From: Bacillota bacterium
Lineage (GTDB): Bacteria > Bacillota > UBA4882 > UBA8346
Assembly: GCA_023436305.1 (NCBI GenBank)
Contig: JAEZJQ010000010.1
Location: 5,463-69,462 of the forward strand
Reading direction: 5' to 3'
DNA: 64,000 nucleotides
The position numbers and the translations under genes are program-made. The number at the start of each line of letters is the position of its first letter. Position 1 is the stretch's first letter. A model generated the notes under the pieces. It made no database searches, was not told the DNA's origin, and worked only from the letters and a program-made list of their open reading frames with translations. This document shows, one piece after another, positions 8,919 through 18,118 of the stretch.

Positions 8919-11900
8919 TTAATCTTCCGGTAAATTGTTAATTTCCTGAAGCGCTTCTTCAAATTCCGCTATAATATTCTGAATTAAATCAGCCATTTTC
9001 GCAATGGTTTGCCGTTCAAACAGTTCATTTATACTAATTGTCAAGCCGAATTCTTGATTAATAAGTAACAAGATATTGATTGCTTTTAAGGAATGCCCGC
9101 CTAATTCAAAGAAGTTGTCATGAATGCCGATACGGCCCCCCTCTAAGACTTTCCGCCATATTTCCATCAGTTTCATTTCGATTTCATTGCGTGGCGCTTC
9201 ATAGGTTGCCTGGGTGTTCAAGTCCCCACCCGGTTCCGGCAGTTGCTTGCGATCAATTTTCCCATTGGGATTGAGCGGCATCTTGTCAAGTTGTATAAAG
9301 TAGGAGGGGATCATATATTCCGGCAACTTTTTGGATATATAATCTCTCAACTCGGATACGGCTAATTCCGATTCGGCAACTATATAGGCGCACAAGTATT
9401 TATTATTTGAAGGATCTTCCCTGGCAATCACCACAGCTTCTTTGATTGCTTGATGTTCCAATAACCGGTTCTCAATCTCCCCTAATTCGATACGGTTGCC
9501 GCGAATCTTCACCTGGTGATCCATCCGGCCTAAAAACTCAATATTACCATCCGGCAACCATCGCGCCAAATCACCGGTTTTATAAATCCGCTCACCGGGG
9601 AAATACGAATCCGTTTTAAATTTTTCCCGGGTTAATTCCGGTTGATTAATATAGCCCCTTCCAACCCCGGCCCCGGAAATGCACAACTCGCCATTTACCC
9701 CAACCGGTTGCAAATTCAGGTTTGGAGCCGTGATATAAAGCCGGATATTATCGATGGGTTTACCAATTGGAATGACATCCAATTCCTGCTCCTCGGAACA
9801 TTCGAAGTATGATACATCCACCGTCGCTTCCGTAGGTCCATACAAGTTATGTAATTTGACTCCGTTGATTTTATTCAGTATTTGGTTAAACCCCTTGACT
9901 TGCAGGGCGTTTAACGCTTCTCCGCTGGCAAAGACATGTTTTAATGATGATAGAAGTTCCTGCTTTTTATAATTTTCAATATAATCAAGAAATAGATTGA
10001 GCATGGACGGGACGAAATGCATTACGGTAATATTTTCGCGCTGAACGGCCTCCGTAATTACAGCGGGATCTTTCTCCCCCCCCGGGGTGAGAAAACAAAC
10101 CCTGGCCCCCACGATTGCCCACCAGAATAACTCCCATACCGAAACATCAAAGGTAAACGGCGTCTTCTGTAATATTACATCACTTTCATTGAGCGGGTAT
10201 CGTTTTTGCATCCAACAGAGCCGGTTGATGACTGAATGATGTTCAATCATAGCCCCCTTTGGTTTCCCAGTGGAACCTGAGGTATAAATCACATACGCCA
10301 GATTATGCGCCCCACTTTGGCGCGGGTATTTGAACTCAAATTTGGAGTTATTTCCGTTACCGACAGGCTCGTGATATATTTGGGCATCGGATAAATCGAT
10401 TAGAGTAATGCCGTAAATCGCTTCACCTTTTACCACGAACTCTTTTGAAGTTAGTAGAATCTTGGCATTACTGTCCTCGATCATATACTTGATCCGTTCT
10501 GCCGGATATCCGGGATCAATGGGCAAATATGCGCCCCCCGCTTTTAAAATCGCCATAATCCCGATGATCATTTCCAGGGAACGTTCGACCATGATGCCCA
10601 CGATATTGTCCGGTTGGATTCCTTTTTTACGTAACACTTCCGCCAGTTGGTTTATTTTCTGATTCAACGCTTGATATGTCAGTTGCTGTTCTTTAAACAC
10701 CACCGCGATACGATCCGGTGTCTGCTCAACCTGTTTTGCAAATAATTCATCAATCGTATTATCCTTCGGATATTCCGCCCGGGTATCGTTAAACTCGTAT
10801 AAAAGCTGCTTCTTTTCGTGATCGGAAAGCATCTCGATGGCCGCTAACCTTACCTCCGGATTCCCGGTAACACTTTCCAGTATATTGGCGAAGTGTCCGG
10901 CCATCCGCTCAATGGTCTCTTGCTTAAACAGCGCGGTACAATACTCGAATTCAACATGGATTCCATTCGTGGTTTCCGAGGCAGTCAACGTGAGATCAAA
11001 CTTGGCGACCCGGTTTTCAAATTGATAGGGCGTAAACTTCAAACCCGGGATTTCCAAAGCCGCCATCTCCATATTCTGCAAGACGAGCATAGTGTCAAAC
11101 AGCGGGTTCCGGCTCACATCCCGCTTCAGGTCCAGCTTCTCAACCAGTTCTTCAAATTGATAATCCTGGTTCTCATAGGCATCCAGCGCGTTCTGTTTCA
11201 CTTCATTCAGGTATTCAATAAACTCCTTATCCCCCGCCGGATAGTTCCGCAGGCTCAAGGTGTTGACAAACATCCCGATGATATTTTGCATATCGGCATG
11301 GGTCCGGTTGGCAATCGGTGAACCGACGATAATGTCTGTCTGACCGGTATACCTGTATAAAAGAGTGGTATAGGCCGCCAGTAATACCATATACATAGTG
11401 GCTCCAGTTTGGGTGGCCAAGCCGTTCAACTTTTGGGTTACCGCCGCGCTCATGGTAAACCCAATCCGGTTTCCGCTAAAGCTCTGGATCACCGGGCGCG
11501 GGTAATCGGTGGGCAGTTCCAGTACCGGGATCTCGCCTGAGAATTTATGTAACCAGTACGCTTCTTGTTTTTGGAAGACTTCGGAAGAAATTAGTTGATT
11601 TTGCCATTCAGAGAAATCCTTATATTGGATTCTTAATTCCGGTAAGATTTCATGGTTATATAGACCGGCGAATTCCTTAATAAGAAGCCCCATCGAAATC
11701 CCGTCGGAGATGATATGGTGCATGTCAAAGAGCAAGATATGCTTGTCCGCCGTGAGCCGGATCAAACCCGCTTTTAACAAGGGCGCTTTCTTTAATTCAA
11801 ACGACTTGATAAAACCGCTGATGATTTCCCGGATAAAACGATCTTGATTATCCGGTTGGTTCCCAGCATTTATATCCCAATATTCAATCTGGAACGCGCA

Positions 11901-14900
11901 CACGTCCGGATCAGATTCTGAATGAATCTTCTGGACCGGTTCCCCATTTACCACCTGAAATGATGTCCTTAACGATTCATGCCGGTTGATTAACCGGCGG
12001 AAGGTTTCCTCCAGGCGCTGTGGATTAAGGTTTCCTTCAATAGTTATAGCGCCGGGGTTGTTATAGCTTGTTCCCGCCTCTTCAAACTGGTTCAAGATAT
12101 ACATACGCTTCTGGGCCGGGGAAAGGGCATAGTATTCCCGGGCCGGGACCGATTCAATCGCGGTATAGACGCTGCTTTTTTGAACCTTTTGAATGTATTC
12201 CGCCAGCCCCATAAGGGTGGAATTAGTAAAGATTTCCCGCAGTGGAATTTCAAGATTGAACCGCTTATGGATACTCGTGGCGACGACGGTGGCTTTTAAG
12301 GAATGGCCGCCGAGTTCAAAGAAATTATCATGAAGGCCGACTTTTTCAATTCCAAGCACTTCTTGCCAGATTTCAGCTAGTTTGGCTTCGGTTTCATTCC
12401 GGGGAGCGATATATTCCGTCCCGGTATTTATATTGCCCTCGGGCTCCGGTAATGCTTTGCGATCAATCTTCCCGTTTTGGGTGAGCGGGATCTCCCCGAT
12501 ACTGATAAAATAAGTGGGAATCATATAATCGGGCAGTTCCCCCGCCAAATACCCCTTTATTTCGGTGACCGTCAGTACTGTATTCCACACAATATAAGCG
12601 CAGAGATATTTATTGCCCGAGGCATCCACTCGATCCACCGCCACCGCTTCCCGCACTGCCGGGTGTTTCATGATCTGGCTTTCGATCTCACCCAGTTCTA
12701 CCCGGTAACCCCGAATCTTCACTTGGTGGTCTATCCGGCCTAAAAATTCTATATTACCGTCCGGTAACATTCGGCCCAGATCCCCGGTTTTATACATCAT
12801 TGGAGCGGGTTCCCCCGCCGGAACATCAATGAAACGATCGGGTATGAATGAAGCCTTGGTCCGTTCCCCGTCATTCATATAGCCCCGCGCCACGCCAACG
12901 CCTCCGATATATAACTCTCCGGCCACGCCTTTCGGGACGACCTTCAAATTCCGGTCCAAAATATAGAAATAATTGTTGGCAATCGGCCGGCCGTAAGGAA
13001 TGCTGGCTTGGTATTCGGAAACACTTTCCACCGGATAATAAATCGACCATACGGTCCCTTCGGTGGCGCCACCCAAACTGATCACCCTGGCATTGGGGAA
13101 ATGCTTTTTCAGATTCCCGGGCAAGCTCACCGGAATCCAGTCACCACTCATGAACACCAGCCTTAAACTTTCCTGGATGTAAGTCCGGTCGCTTTCAGCG
13201 AGGGTGTTGACCAGGTAGTTCATGGTGGAAGGCACCGAATCCCAGAAGGTGATCCTGTGTTTCAGCAGTAGTTGTTTTAACTCCCCGGGATTTTGCACCT
13301 GTTCTTTCCGGGTGATAACCACCTTGCCGCCGGCGGCGAGAATGCCGAAAATATCATATACCGAGAGGTCAAAACACATGGAAGTGATAAACAACAAAGC
13401 ATCTTGTTCATTGACCCGGAATTCCCGGTTCACCCAGAGGATCAGGTTGACTGCCGAATGATGCTCGATCATCACTCCCTTGGGTATGCCGGTGGAACCC
13501 GAGGTATAGATTACATAGGCCAAATTCCGGGCAATTTTCGGAAGATCCGGGTTATGAGAAGGATACAGGCTCATGGCGGTTTCATCAACAATAATTTGGT
13601 TAGCACAGTTTACATCCGATGCTTGATCGACCAGTACCACGGCTACCTTGGAATTGTTTATAATATATTCTTTCCGGGAAAGCGGGTATTCCGGATCAAT
13701 CGGGACATAAGCGCCACCGCATTTTAAAATCGCCATCATCCCGATGATCATTGCAAAACCACGCTGGGTAATGAGCGCCACATGGTCTCCCGATTTAACC
13801 CCCTGTTCCATCAGGATTCGGGCCATCTGATTCGCTTTTTCGTTCAATTCCCGGTATGTTAATTGTTGATCCCCCAACACAAGGGCCGCCCGTTCCGGGG
13901 TCCTGGATACCTGCTCCTCAAACAAACGATGCATGGTTTTATCTTTGGGGTAATCGGTTTGGGTCCGGTTAAAGTCGTAGACCAGATCCCGGACCAGATC
14001 ACGGGAGAGCAGCGCTTCGCTTCGCAAATAGGGATCATCGTTCAGGGCGATCTCCTCTAATATCCTAAGATACAAATCTGCCGCCGTGGCAATGTCATCA
14101 TCCAGGAAATAATCCGGAGAATACTTGATTTGCAACGAAAAGGCGTCGAAGGTCTTGGAAACCTCCAGGTCGAACAAGGTGTTGGTCATTTCATTAGAAC
14201 CGAGTTCCAAAGCGCTTTCAGCGGGTCCGGTCACTTCCAGCTCCGTAATTCCTTTTAATACATGAAAATCGGTAAAATTCAGCAGCGTATCGAAGACCGG
14301 GTTGCCGGAATTGCCCCGCTCCCCGATGATTTCGGCGATATCCGCCAGAAACAGTTCATTGACTTTGGCTTGTCGTAGATGGTTGGCGGTGGCTTCCAGG
14401 AGTTTGAACTTCTCCATCTCGGTGTCCACCTTTATCCGCACCGGGATGGTATTCAAGAAGCAACCGAGAACTTTCTCACCGTCCTCCATGGCTGGACGGT
14501 CATGACTGACCACTCCGGTGACAATATCGTTTTCGGTGGTGATTATGCCAAGCAGATACACATGGGCGGCCAAACAGATATCATGTAAAGCGCATTGATA
14601 GTACCGGGCCTTTTGTTCCAACAAGCCGGGCAGGTTGGCCGGAAAACTCCGGCGCAGGATCCGGCTCTCCCGCAAATTATTGATCTTGCGGCTGGAAAAA
14701 TTAAACGGCAGTTTGTTCCGGGTAAACCCTTGTAAATATTCTTTCCAGAACTCCCGGGCCTGATCCCCTGTTTGGCGGCTTAAGTTAATGGCCACATAAT
14801 CCTTGTAGGAACTGCATAGAGGTTCCAGTGGCGACGTCTCGCCCTGGAACTGCCGGCCGAACAGGGTGATAAATTCGGTCATCATACTGGCGACGCTCCA

Positions 14901-17900
14901 GCCGTCCAGGATTGCATGCTGAAAGGACAGAACCAGACAAAAATCCTGGCGGCCCAGATTAAACAGGCGCATCCGCCATAACAGGCCGTGGTTAAAGATA
15001 AACTTGTTTTGGATATCATGGGCTAGGTATTCGCCGATCTTTTGTTGCTGCGTAGCTGTATCATGGGAGGACAGATCTTCGCAGATCACTTGGGGAATGA
15101 CTTGGCTGTGAATGGAATGCACCACCTGAACCGGTTCGCCAAAATGTTCCAGATCAAAGGTAGTCCGAAGGATGGGATGCCTTTGGATCATGGATTTTAA
15201 GACGGCGTTAAATACGGCAGAGTCAAACCGGTTGATTTTAAACATAAACGGAAATTGGTCGTGATAAATGGGCTCGTCCGGCCGTAATTTGGTAAAAAAC
15301 ACCATCCCCTGCTGGATGAAGCTCAATGGGTAGAAATCTTCATATGCTTCCGGTAAAAAGCAGGCCTGATTGGGATCCGCCAATTTATTTAGTTGCCAAT
15401 GCTTGATCAAGCGCAAGCCGGTTTCCAGATCATTTCCGGCCGATTCCAAGCTGGAATCCTTCAGGCTGGAATCAATACTGGCAGATAGTTCCTTGATGGT
15501 CTGGTACAGATAGAGGTCTTTCATCTGAATATTCGATTCAAAGGCCTGGTTGATAGTGCTGATCAGGTGAATGGCTTTGATGGAATCCCCGCCCATATGA
15601 AAAAAGTTGTCGGTAATTCCCGCCCGTTCAATATGTAATACCTCTTGCCATATATTGGCCAGTTTGCGTTCTGTTTCATTGCGGGGCGCTTCGTATTCTT
15701 TTTCAGCAAGGATCCGGCCCATCCCAAGAATGGGGTCCGGCAAAGCTTTCCGGTCCACTTTGTGGTTGGCCGTCATCGGTATCTTTTCCAGGGGTACAAA
15801 ATAGGCCGGGATCATGTATTCCGGTAGTTTCGCCGCTAAATGCGCCCGGATTTCGGCAAGGGTGAACTCAATCTCGGCGACATAATAGGCGCAAAGATAT
15901 TTATCACCCACGGGCGCCCCTTCGGTTGCATCTTCCCCGGCGATGACCACCACTTCTTTCACTGGCAGGAACTCCAAAATCACCGATTCAATCTCTCCCA
16001 GTTCAATCCGGTGGCCCCTGATCTTGACCTGATGATCGATACGCCCCAGATATTCCAGATCTCCATCCGGTAAAAACCGCGCCAAATCTCCGGAACGGTA
16101 CAACCGATCCCCGGCCTGATAGGGGTTTTCCACAAAGCGCGCCGCGGTGAGTTCCGGCCGCTTTAAGTAGCCGCGCCCGACTCCGTCTCCACCCACGCAC
16201 AACTCACCGGGGACGCCGATAGGCAACAACCGCAGTTCCCGGTCGGTGATATAGGCGGTCAGGGTGGGAATGGGCTTGCCGATATTGCTGATGTTTTGCT
16301 CGATCTCCCGGGAGGTGATCTCTTTATAAGTGACATGAACCGTGGTTTCGGTAATGCCATACATGTTAATCAGTTTTACACCGGGATATTTTTGATACCA
16401 TTCTTTTAGCATCACCGGTTTTAAAGCCTCGCCGCCGAAGATGACGTAACGGATGGCCAGCGTACGGTCCGGGTATTGCAACTCCTGGTTGACTAGATTA
16501 TAAAAAGCGGTGGGAGTCTGGTTAAGCACCGTGACCCGGTGTTCCTTTAATAAATTCAAATAGGCGCACGGGTCCTGAGCAGTGGATTTGGGAATGATAA
16601 TCAATTGGCCGCCGTATAACAAGGCGCCGTAAATCTCCCAAACCGAAAAATCGAAACAAAATGAATGGAACATGGTCCAGATATCCTGCTCATTGAAATC
16701 GAAAGGCAACTTCTCATTGAACATCAGCCGCACCACGTTCCGGTGCTCGATCATCGCCCCTTTTGATTTGCCGGTGGTTCCGGAGGTATAGATTACGTAT
16801 GCCAGATCGCCAGGTTGATTCATCTCTTCCAAATTCTCTTGCGCCAAGGAATTATCCCCTTGATACAAGGAAACATCTCCCAAATCAATGACGGTCGGGC
16901 CGTTCTCCCGGTTGGTAAACCGCTCCCTGGAGGCGCGGTAGGTGAGTAAAATCCTGGCGCCACTGTCCGCCAGCATGTAATCGATTCGTTCCTCCGGATA
17001 ATCCGGGTCAATGGGTAAATACGCTCCCCCGGACTTGATGACCGCCAGCATGCCAATAATCATCTCCAGGGAACGCTCCGCTATAATTCCAATCAACTGA
17101 TCGGGGCCACTGCCGTAAGCTTTCAATTTCCGGGCCAATTGATTGGCGCGCTGATTCAGCTCCCGGTAGGCAATCTGCCGGTCTTCAAAAGTAACCGCCG
17201 TCCGGTCCGGATTCCGGGCGGCTTGTTCGGCGAACAAGCGGTGAATGGTCTTCTCCCTGGGATAATTGGCGCGGGTGTTGTTGAATTCAACCAAGATTTG
17301 TTGTTGTTCCCGTTCCAAAAGAATCGGGAGTTTCGCCAGGGGAGTATTCGGGTTTTCCAGGATGGCCGTCAGCACTGTCTCCAAGTGGGCCGCGATTGCG
17401 GCTATATAGTTTCCGTCATATACACCGGCGTTGTATTCCACGTTTAACCGGAGCAAATTATCTTGGGTGGCAAAGGCCAGGACCAGATCTGCCCGGACAT
17501 TTTTCAACTTTTCCACCTCATGAATCTCCGAAAGCAAGACCACGGTTTTCAGGGAGGGCTTGCCGTCATGCAGCTCAAGCCCCAACAGTTCAGCCAGTTT
17601 CACATAAGGGAAATGGGAATGGCCATCGGCTTCCGTAACGGTCTGTTTCACCACCAGTAACAAATCCTTAAACGTACCGGTTTCCGCCACGGTGGTCCGT
17701 AACAGCAAAATATCGTTGAAGGAATGGGTTTGATCGGCGCTTTTCAAGACCGGCATGGCGATAATGACGTCTTCATTGCCGGTGTACCGGTATAATAAGT
17801 AGGTAAGTGCCGCCGCGATGATCATAAACGTCCCATAGGGGGAATTTTTGCTCATGGCAACCAGCTTGTCCAGCACTGCCGGTTTGAATTCATATTGCAA

Positions 17901-18077
17901 AGCCCGGTGTCCATTCTCTCCGGTCTCGCGCGCGTCTGCGCGCGTTTGGCGATTGTTCCAGCCCGGAAAAGCACTAGGAACAATTTCTCCCTGGAGCTTA
18001 CCCAGCCAGTATTGTTTCTGTTCTTCAAATTCTTTGCTCGCCAGTATAATATTCTGTGAATACTGATCCAGGCTCAT
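8919..18077 (-). CDS. NRPS, half-C-A(Thr)-PCP-C-A(Cys-like)-PCP-C-A(Ser)-PCP
   Basis: The start is ATG 18077, 8 nt behind GAGGGGG; an upstream in-frame TTG at 18104 lacks such a site. The protein has 3052 residues. The N-terminus (1-260) is only the C-terminal lobe of a condensation domain, with no HHxxxDG. A1 reads D-F-W-N-I-G-M-V-H, the canonical Thr code; its A10 motif is NHKVDRK rather than NGKVDRK. PCP1 is GGDSIKA near 829. C2 has QHAILDGWS near 1055, in place of HHxxxDG, and looks unlike the other C domains. A2 reads D-L-Y-D-F-S-L-V-W, close to Cys (DLYNLSLIW) but with Asp at position 278 and no cyclisation domain before it. PCP2 is GGHSLKA near 1922. C3 has HHIISDG near 2119. A3 reads D-V-W-H-F-S-L-V-D (Ser). 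PCP3 lies near 2992 and the protein ends without a C or TE domain. The half-C N-terminus probably receives the upstream protein, which ends in VTFDF. Confidence 0.95.
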   Translation of the reverse strand: MSLDQYSQNIILASKEFEEQKQYWLGKLQGEIVPSAFPGWNNRQTRADARETGENGHRALQYEFKPAVLDKLVAMSKNSPYGTFMIIAAALTYLLYRYTGNEDVIIAMPVLKSADQTHSFNDILLLRTTVAETGTFKDLLLVVKQTVTEADGHSHFPYVKLAELLGLELHDGKPSLKTVVLLSEIHEVEKLKNVRADLVLAFATQDNLLRLNVEYNAGVYDGNYIAAIAAHLETVLTAILENPNTPLAKLPILLEREQQQILVEFNNTRANYPREKTIHRLFAEQAARNPDRTAVTFEDRQIAYRELNQRANQLARKLKAYGSGPDQLIGIIAERSLEMIIGMLAVIKSGGAYLPIDPDYPEERIDYMLADSGARILLTYRASRERFTNRENGPTVIDLGDVSLYQGDNSLAQENLEEMNQPGDLAYVIYTSGTTGKSKGAMIEHRNVVRLMFNEKLPFDFNEQDIWTMFHSFCFDFSVWEIYGALLYGGQLIIIPKSTAQDPCAYLNLLKEHRVTVLNQTPTAFYNLVNQELQYPDRTLAIRYVIFGGEALKPVMLKEWYQKYPGVKLINMYGITETTVHVTYKEITSREIEQNISNIGKPIPTLTAYITDRELRLLPIGVPGELCVGGDGVGRGYLKRPELTAARFVENPYQAGDRLYRSGDLARFLPDGDLEYLGRIDHQVKIRGHRIELGEIESVILEFLPVKEVVVIAGEDATEGAPVGDKYLCAYYVAEIEFTLAEIRAHLAAKLPEYMIPAYFVPLEKIPMTANHKVDRKALPDPILGMGRILAEKEYEAPRNETERKLANIWQEVLHIERAGITDNFFHMGGDSIKAIHLISTINQAFESNIQMKDLYLYQTIKELSASIDSSLKDSSLESAGNDLETGLRLIKHWQLNKLADPNQACFLPEAYEDFYPLSFIQQGMVFFTKLRPDEPIYHDQFPFMFKINRFDSAVFNAVLKSMIQRHPILRTTFDLEHFGEPVQVVHSIHSQVIPQVICEDLSSHDTATQQQKIGEYLAHDIQNKFIFNHGLLWRMRLFNLGRQDFCLVLSFQHAILDGWSVASMMTEFITLFGRQFQGETSPLEPLCSSYKDYVAINLSRQTGDQAREFWKEYLQGFTRNKLPFNFSSRKINNLRESRILRRSFPANLPGLLEQKARYYQCALHDICLAAHVYLLGIITTENDIVTGVVSHDRPAMEDGEKVLGCFLNTIPVRIKVDTEMEKFKLLEATANHLRQAKVNELFLADIAEIIGERGNSGNPVFDTLLNFTDFHVLKGITELEVTGPAESALELGSNEMTNTLFDLEVSKTFDAFSLQIKYSPDYFLDDDIATAADLYLRILEEIALNDDPYLRSEALLSRDLVRDLVYDFNRTQTDYPKDKTMHRLFEEQVSRTPERAALVLGDQQLTYRELNEKANQMARILMEQGVKSGDHVALITQRGFAMIIGMMAILKCGGAYVPIDPEYPLSRKEYIINNSKVAVVLVDQASDVNCANQIIVDETAMSLYPSHNPDLPKIARNLAYVIYTSGSTGIPKGVMIEHHSAVNLILWVNREFRVNEQDALLFITSMCFDLSVYDIFGILAAGGKVVITRKEQVQNPGELKQLLLKHRITFWDSVPSTMNYLVNTLAESDRTYIQESLRLVFMSGDWIPVSLPGNLKKHFPNARVISLGGATEGTVWSIYYPVESVSEYQASIPYGRPIANNYFYILDRNLKVVPKGVAGELYIGGVGVARGYMNDGERTKASFIPDRFIDVPAGEPAPMMYKTGDLGRMLPDGNIEFLGRIDHQVKIRGYRVELGEIESQIMKHPAVREAVAVDRVDASGNKYLCAYIVWNTVLTVTEIKGYLAGELPDYMIPTYFISIGEIPLTQNGKIDRKALPEPEGNINTGTEYIAPRNETEAKLAEIWQEVLGIEKVGLHDNFFELGGHSLKATVVATSIHKRFNLEIPLREIFTNSTLMGLAEYIQKVQKSSVYTAIESVPAREYYALSPAQKRMYILNQFEEAGTSYNNPGAITIEGNLNPQRLEETFRRLINRHESLRTSFQVVNGEPVQKIHSESDPDVCAFQIEYWDINAGNQPDNQDRFIREIISGFIKSFELKKAPLLKAGLIRLTADKHILLFDMHHIISDGISMGLLIKEFAGLYNHEILPELRIQYKDFSEWQNQLISSEVFQKQEAYWLHKFSGEIPVLELPTDYPRPVIQSFSGNRIGFTMSAAVTQKLNGLATQTGATMYMVLLAAYTTLLYRYTGQTDIIVGSPIANRTHADMQNIIGMFVNTLSLRNYPAGDKEFIEYLNEVKQNALDAYENQDYQFEELVEKLDLKRDVSRNPLFDTMLVLQNMEMAALEIPGLKFTPYQFENRVAKFDLTLTASETTNGIHVEFEYCTALFKQETIERMAGHFANILESVTGNPEVRLAAIEMLSDHEKKQLLYEFNDTRAEYPKDNTIDELFAKQVEQTPDRIAVVFKEQQLTYQALNQKINQLAEVLRKKGIQPDNIVGIMVERSLEMIIGIMAILKAGGAYLPIDPGYPAERIKYMIEDSNAKILLTSKEFVVKGEAIYGITLIDLSDAQIYHEPVGNGNNSKFEFKYPRQSGAHNLAYVIYTSGSTGKPKGAMIEHHSVINRLCWMQKRYPLNESDVILQKTPFTFDVSVWELFWWAIVGARVCFLTPGGEKDPAVITEAVQRENITVMHFVPSMLNLFLDYIENYKKQELLSSLKHVFASGEALNALQVKGFNQILNKINGVKLHNLYGPTEATVDVSYFECSEEQELDVIPIGKPIDNIRLYITAPNLNLQPVGVNGELCISGAGVGRGYINQPELTREKFKTDSYFPGERIYKTGDLARWLPDGNIEFLGRMDHQVKIRGNRIELGEIENRLLEHQAIKEAVVIAREDPSNNKYLCAYIVAESELAVSELRDYISKKLPEYMIPSYFIQLDKMPLNPNGKIDRKQLPEPGGDLNTQATYEAPRNEIEMKLMEIWRKVLEGGRIGIHDNFFELGGHSLKAINILLLINQEFGLTISINELFERQTIAKMADLIQNIIAEFEEALQEINNLPED
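17290..18040 (-). other. N-terminal half condensation domain (C-lobe only)
   Basis: The alignable part begins at the QYWLGKLQGEI motif, which normally sits in the middle of a C domain, and runs to the usual junction with the A domain. The lobe with HHxxxDG is absent, so it cannot catalyse amide formation alone. The preceding protein ends in a complete C domain, so a docking role is the simplest inference. Confidence 0.7.
17924..17945. repeat. CGCGCG-rich palindrome in the N-terminal half-C linker
   Basis: CGCGCG-TCTG-CGCGCG lies in the start region of the 8919-18077 gene and encodes Arg/Ala-rich residues (TRADARE). It is preceded on the plus strand by CCGGTCTC, also found next to the copy at 49953 in the opposite orientation. 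Confidence 0.55.
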
Positions 18078-18085
18078 GACGGCAT

Positions 18086-18092
18086 CCCCCTC
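18086..18092 (-). promoter_or_regulatory. Ribosome binding site fixing the 18077 start
   Basis: GAGGGGG on the minus strand, 8 nt before ATG 18077. It lies between the stop of the upstream synthase and this start, and makes the TTG at 18104 unlikely. Confidence 0.75.
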
Positions 18093-18118
18093 GTTATATC
18101 TCAACCCATTGATTATGT

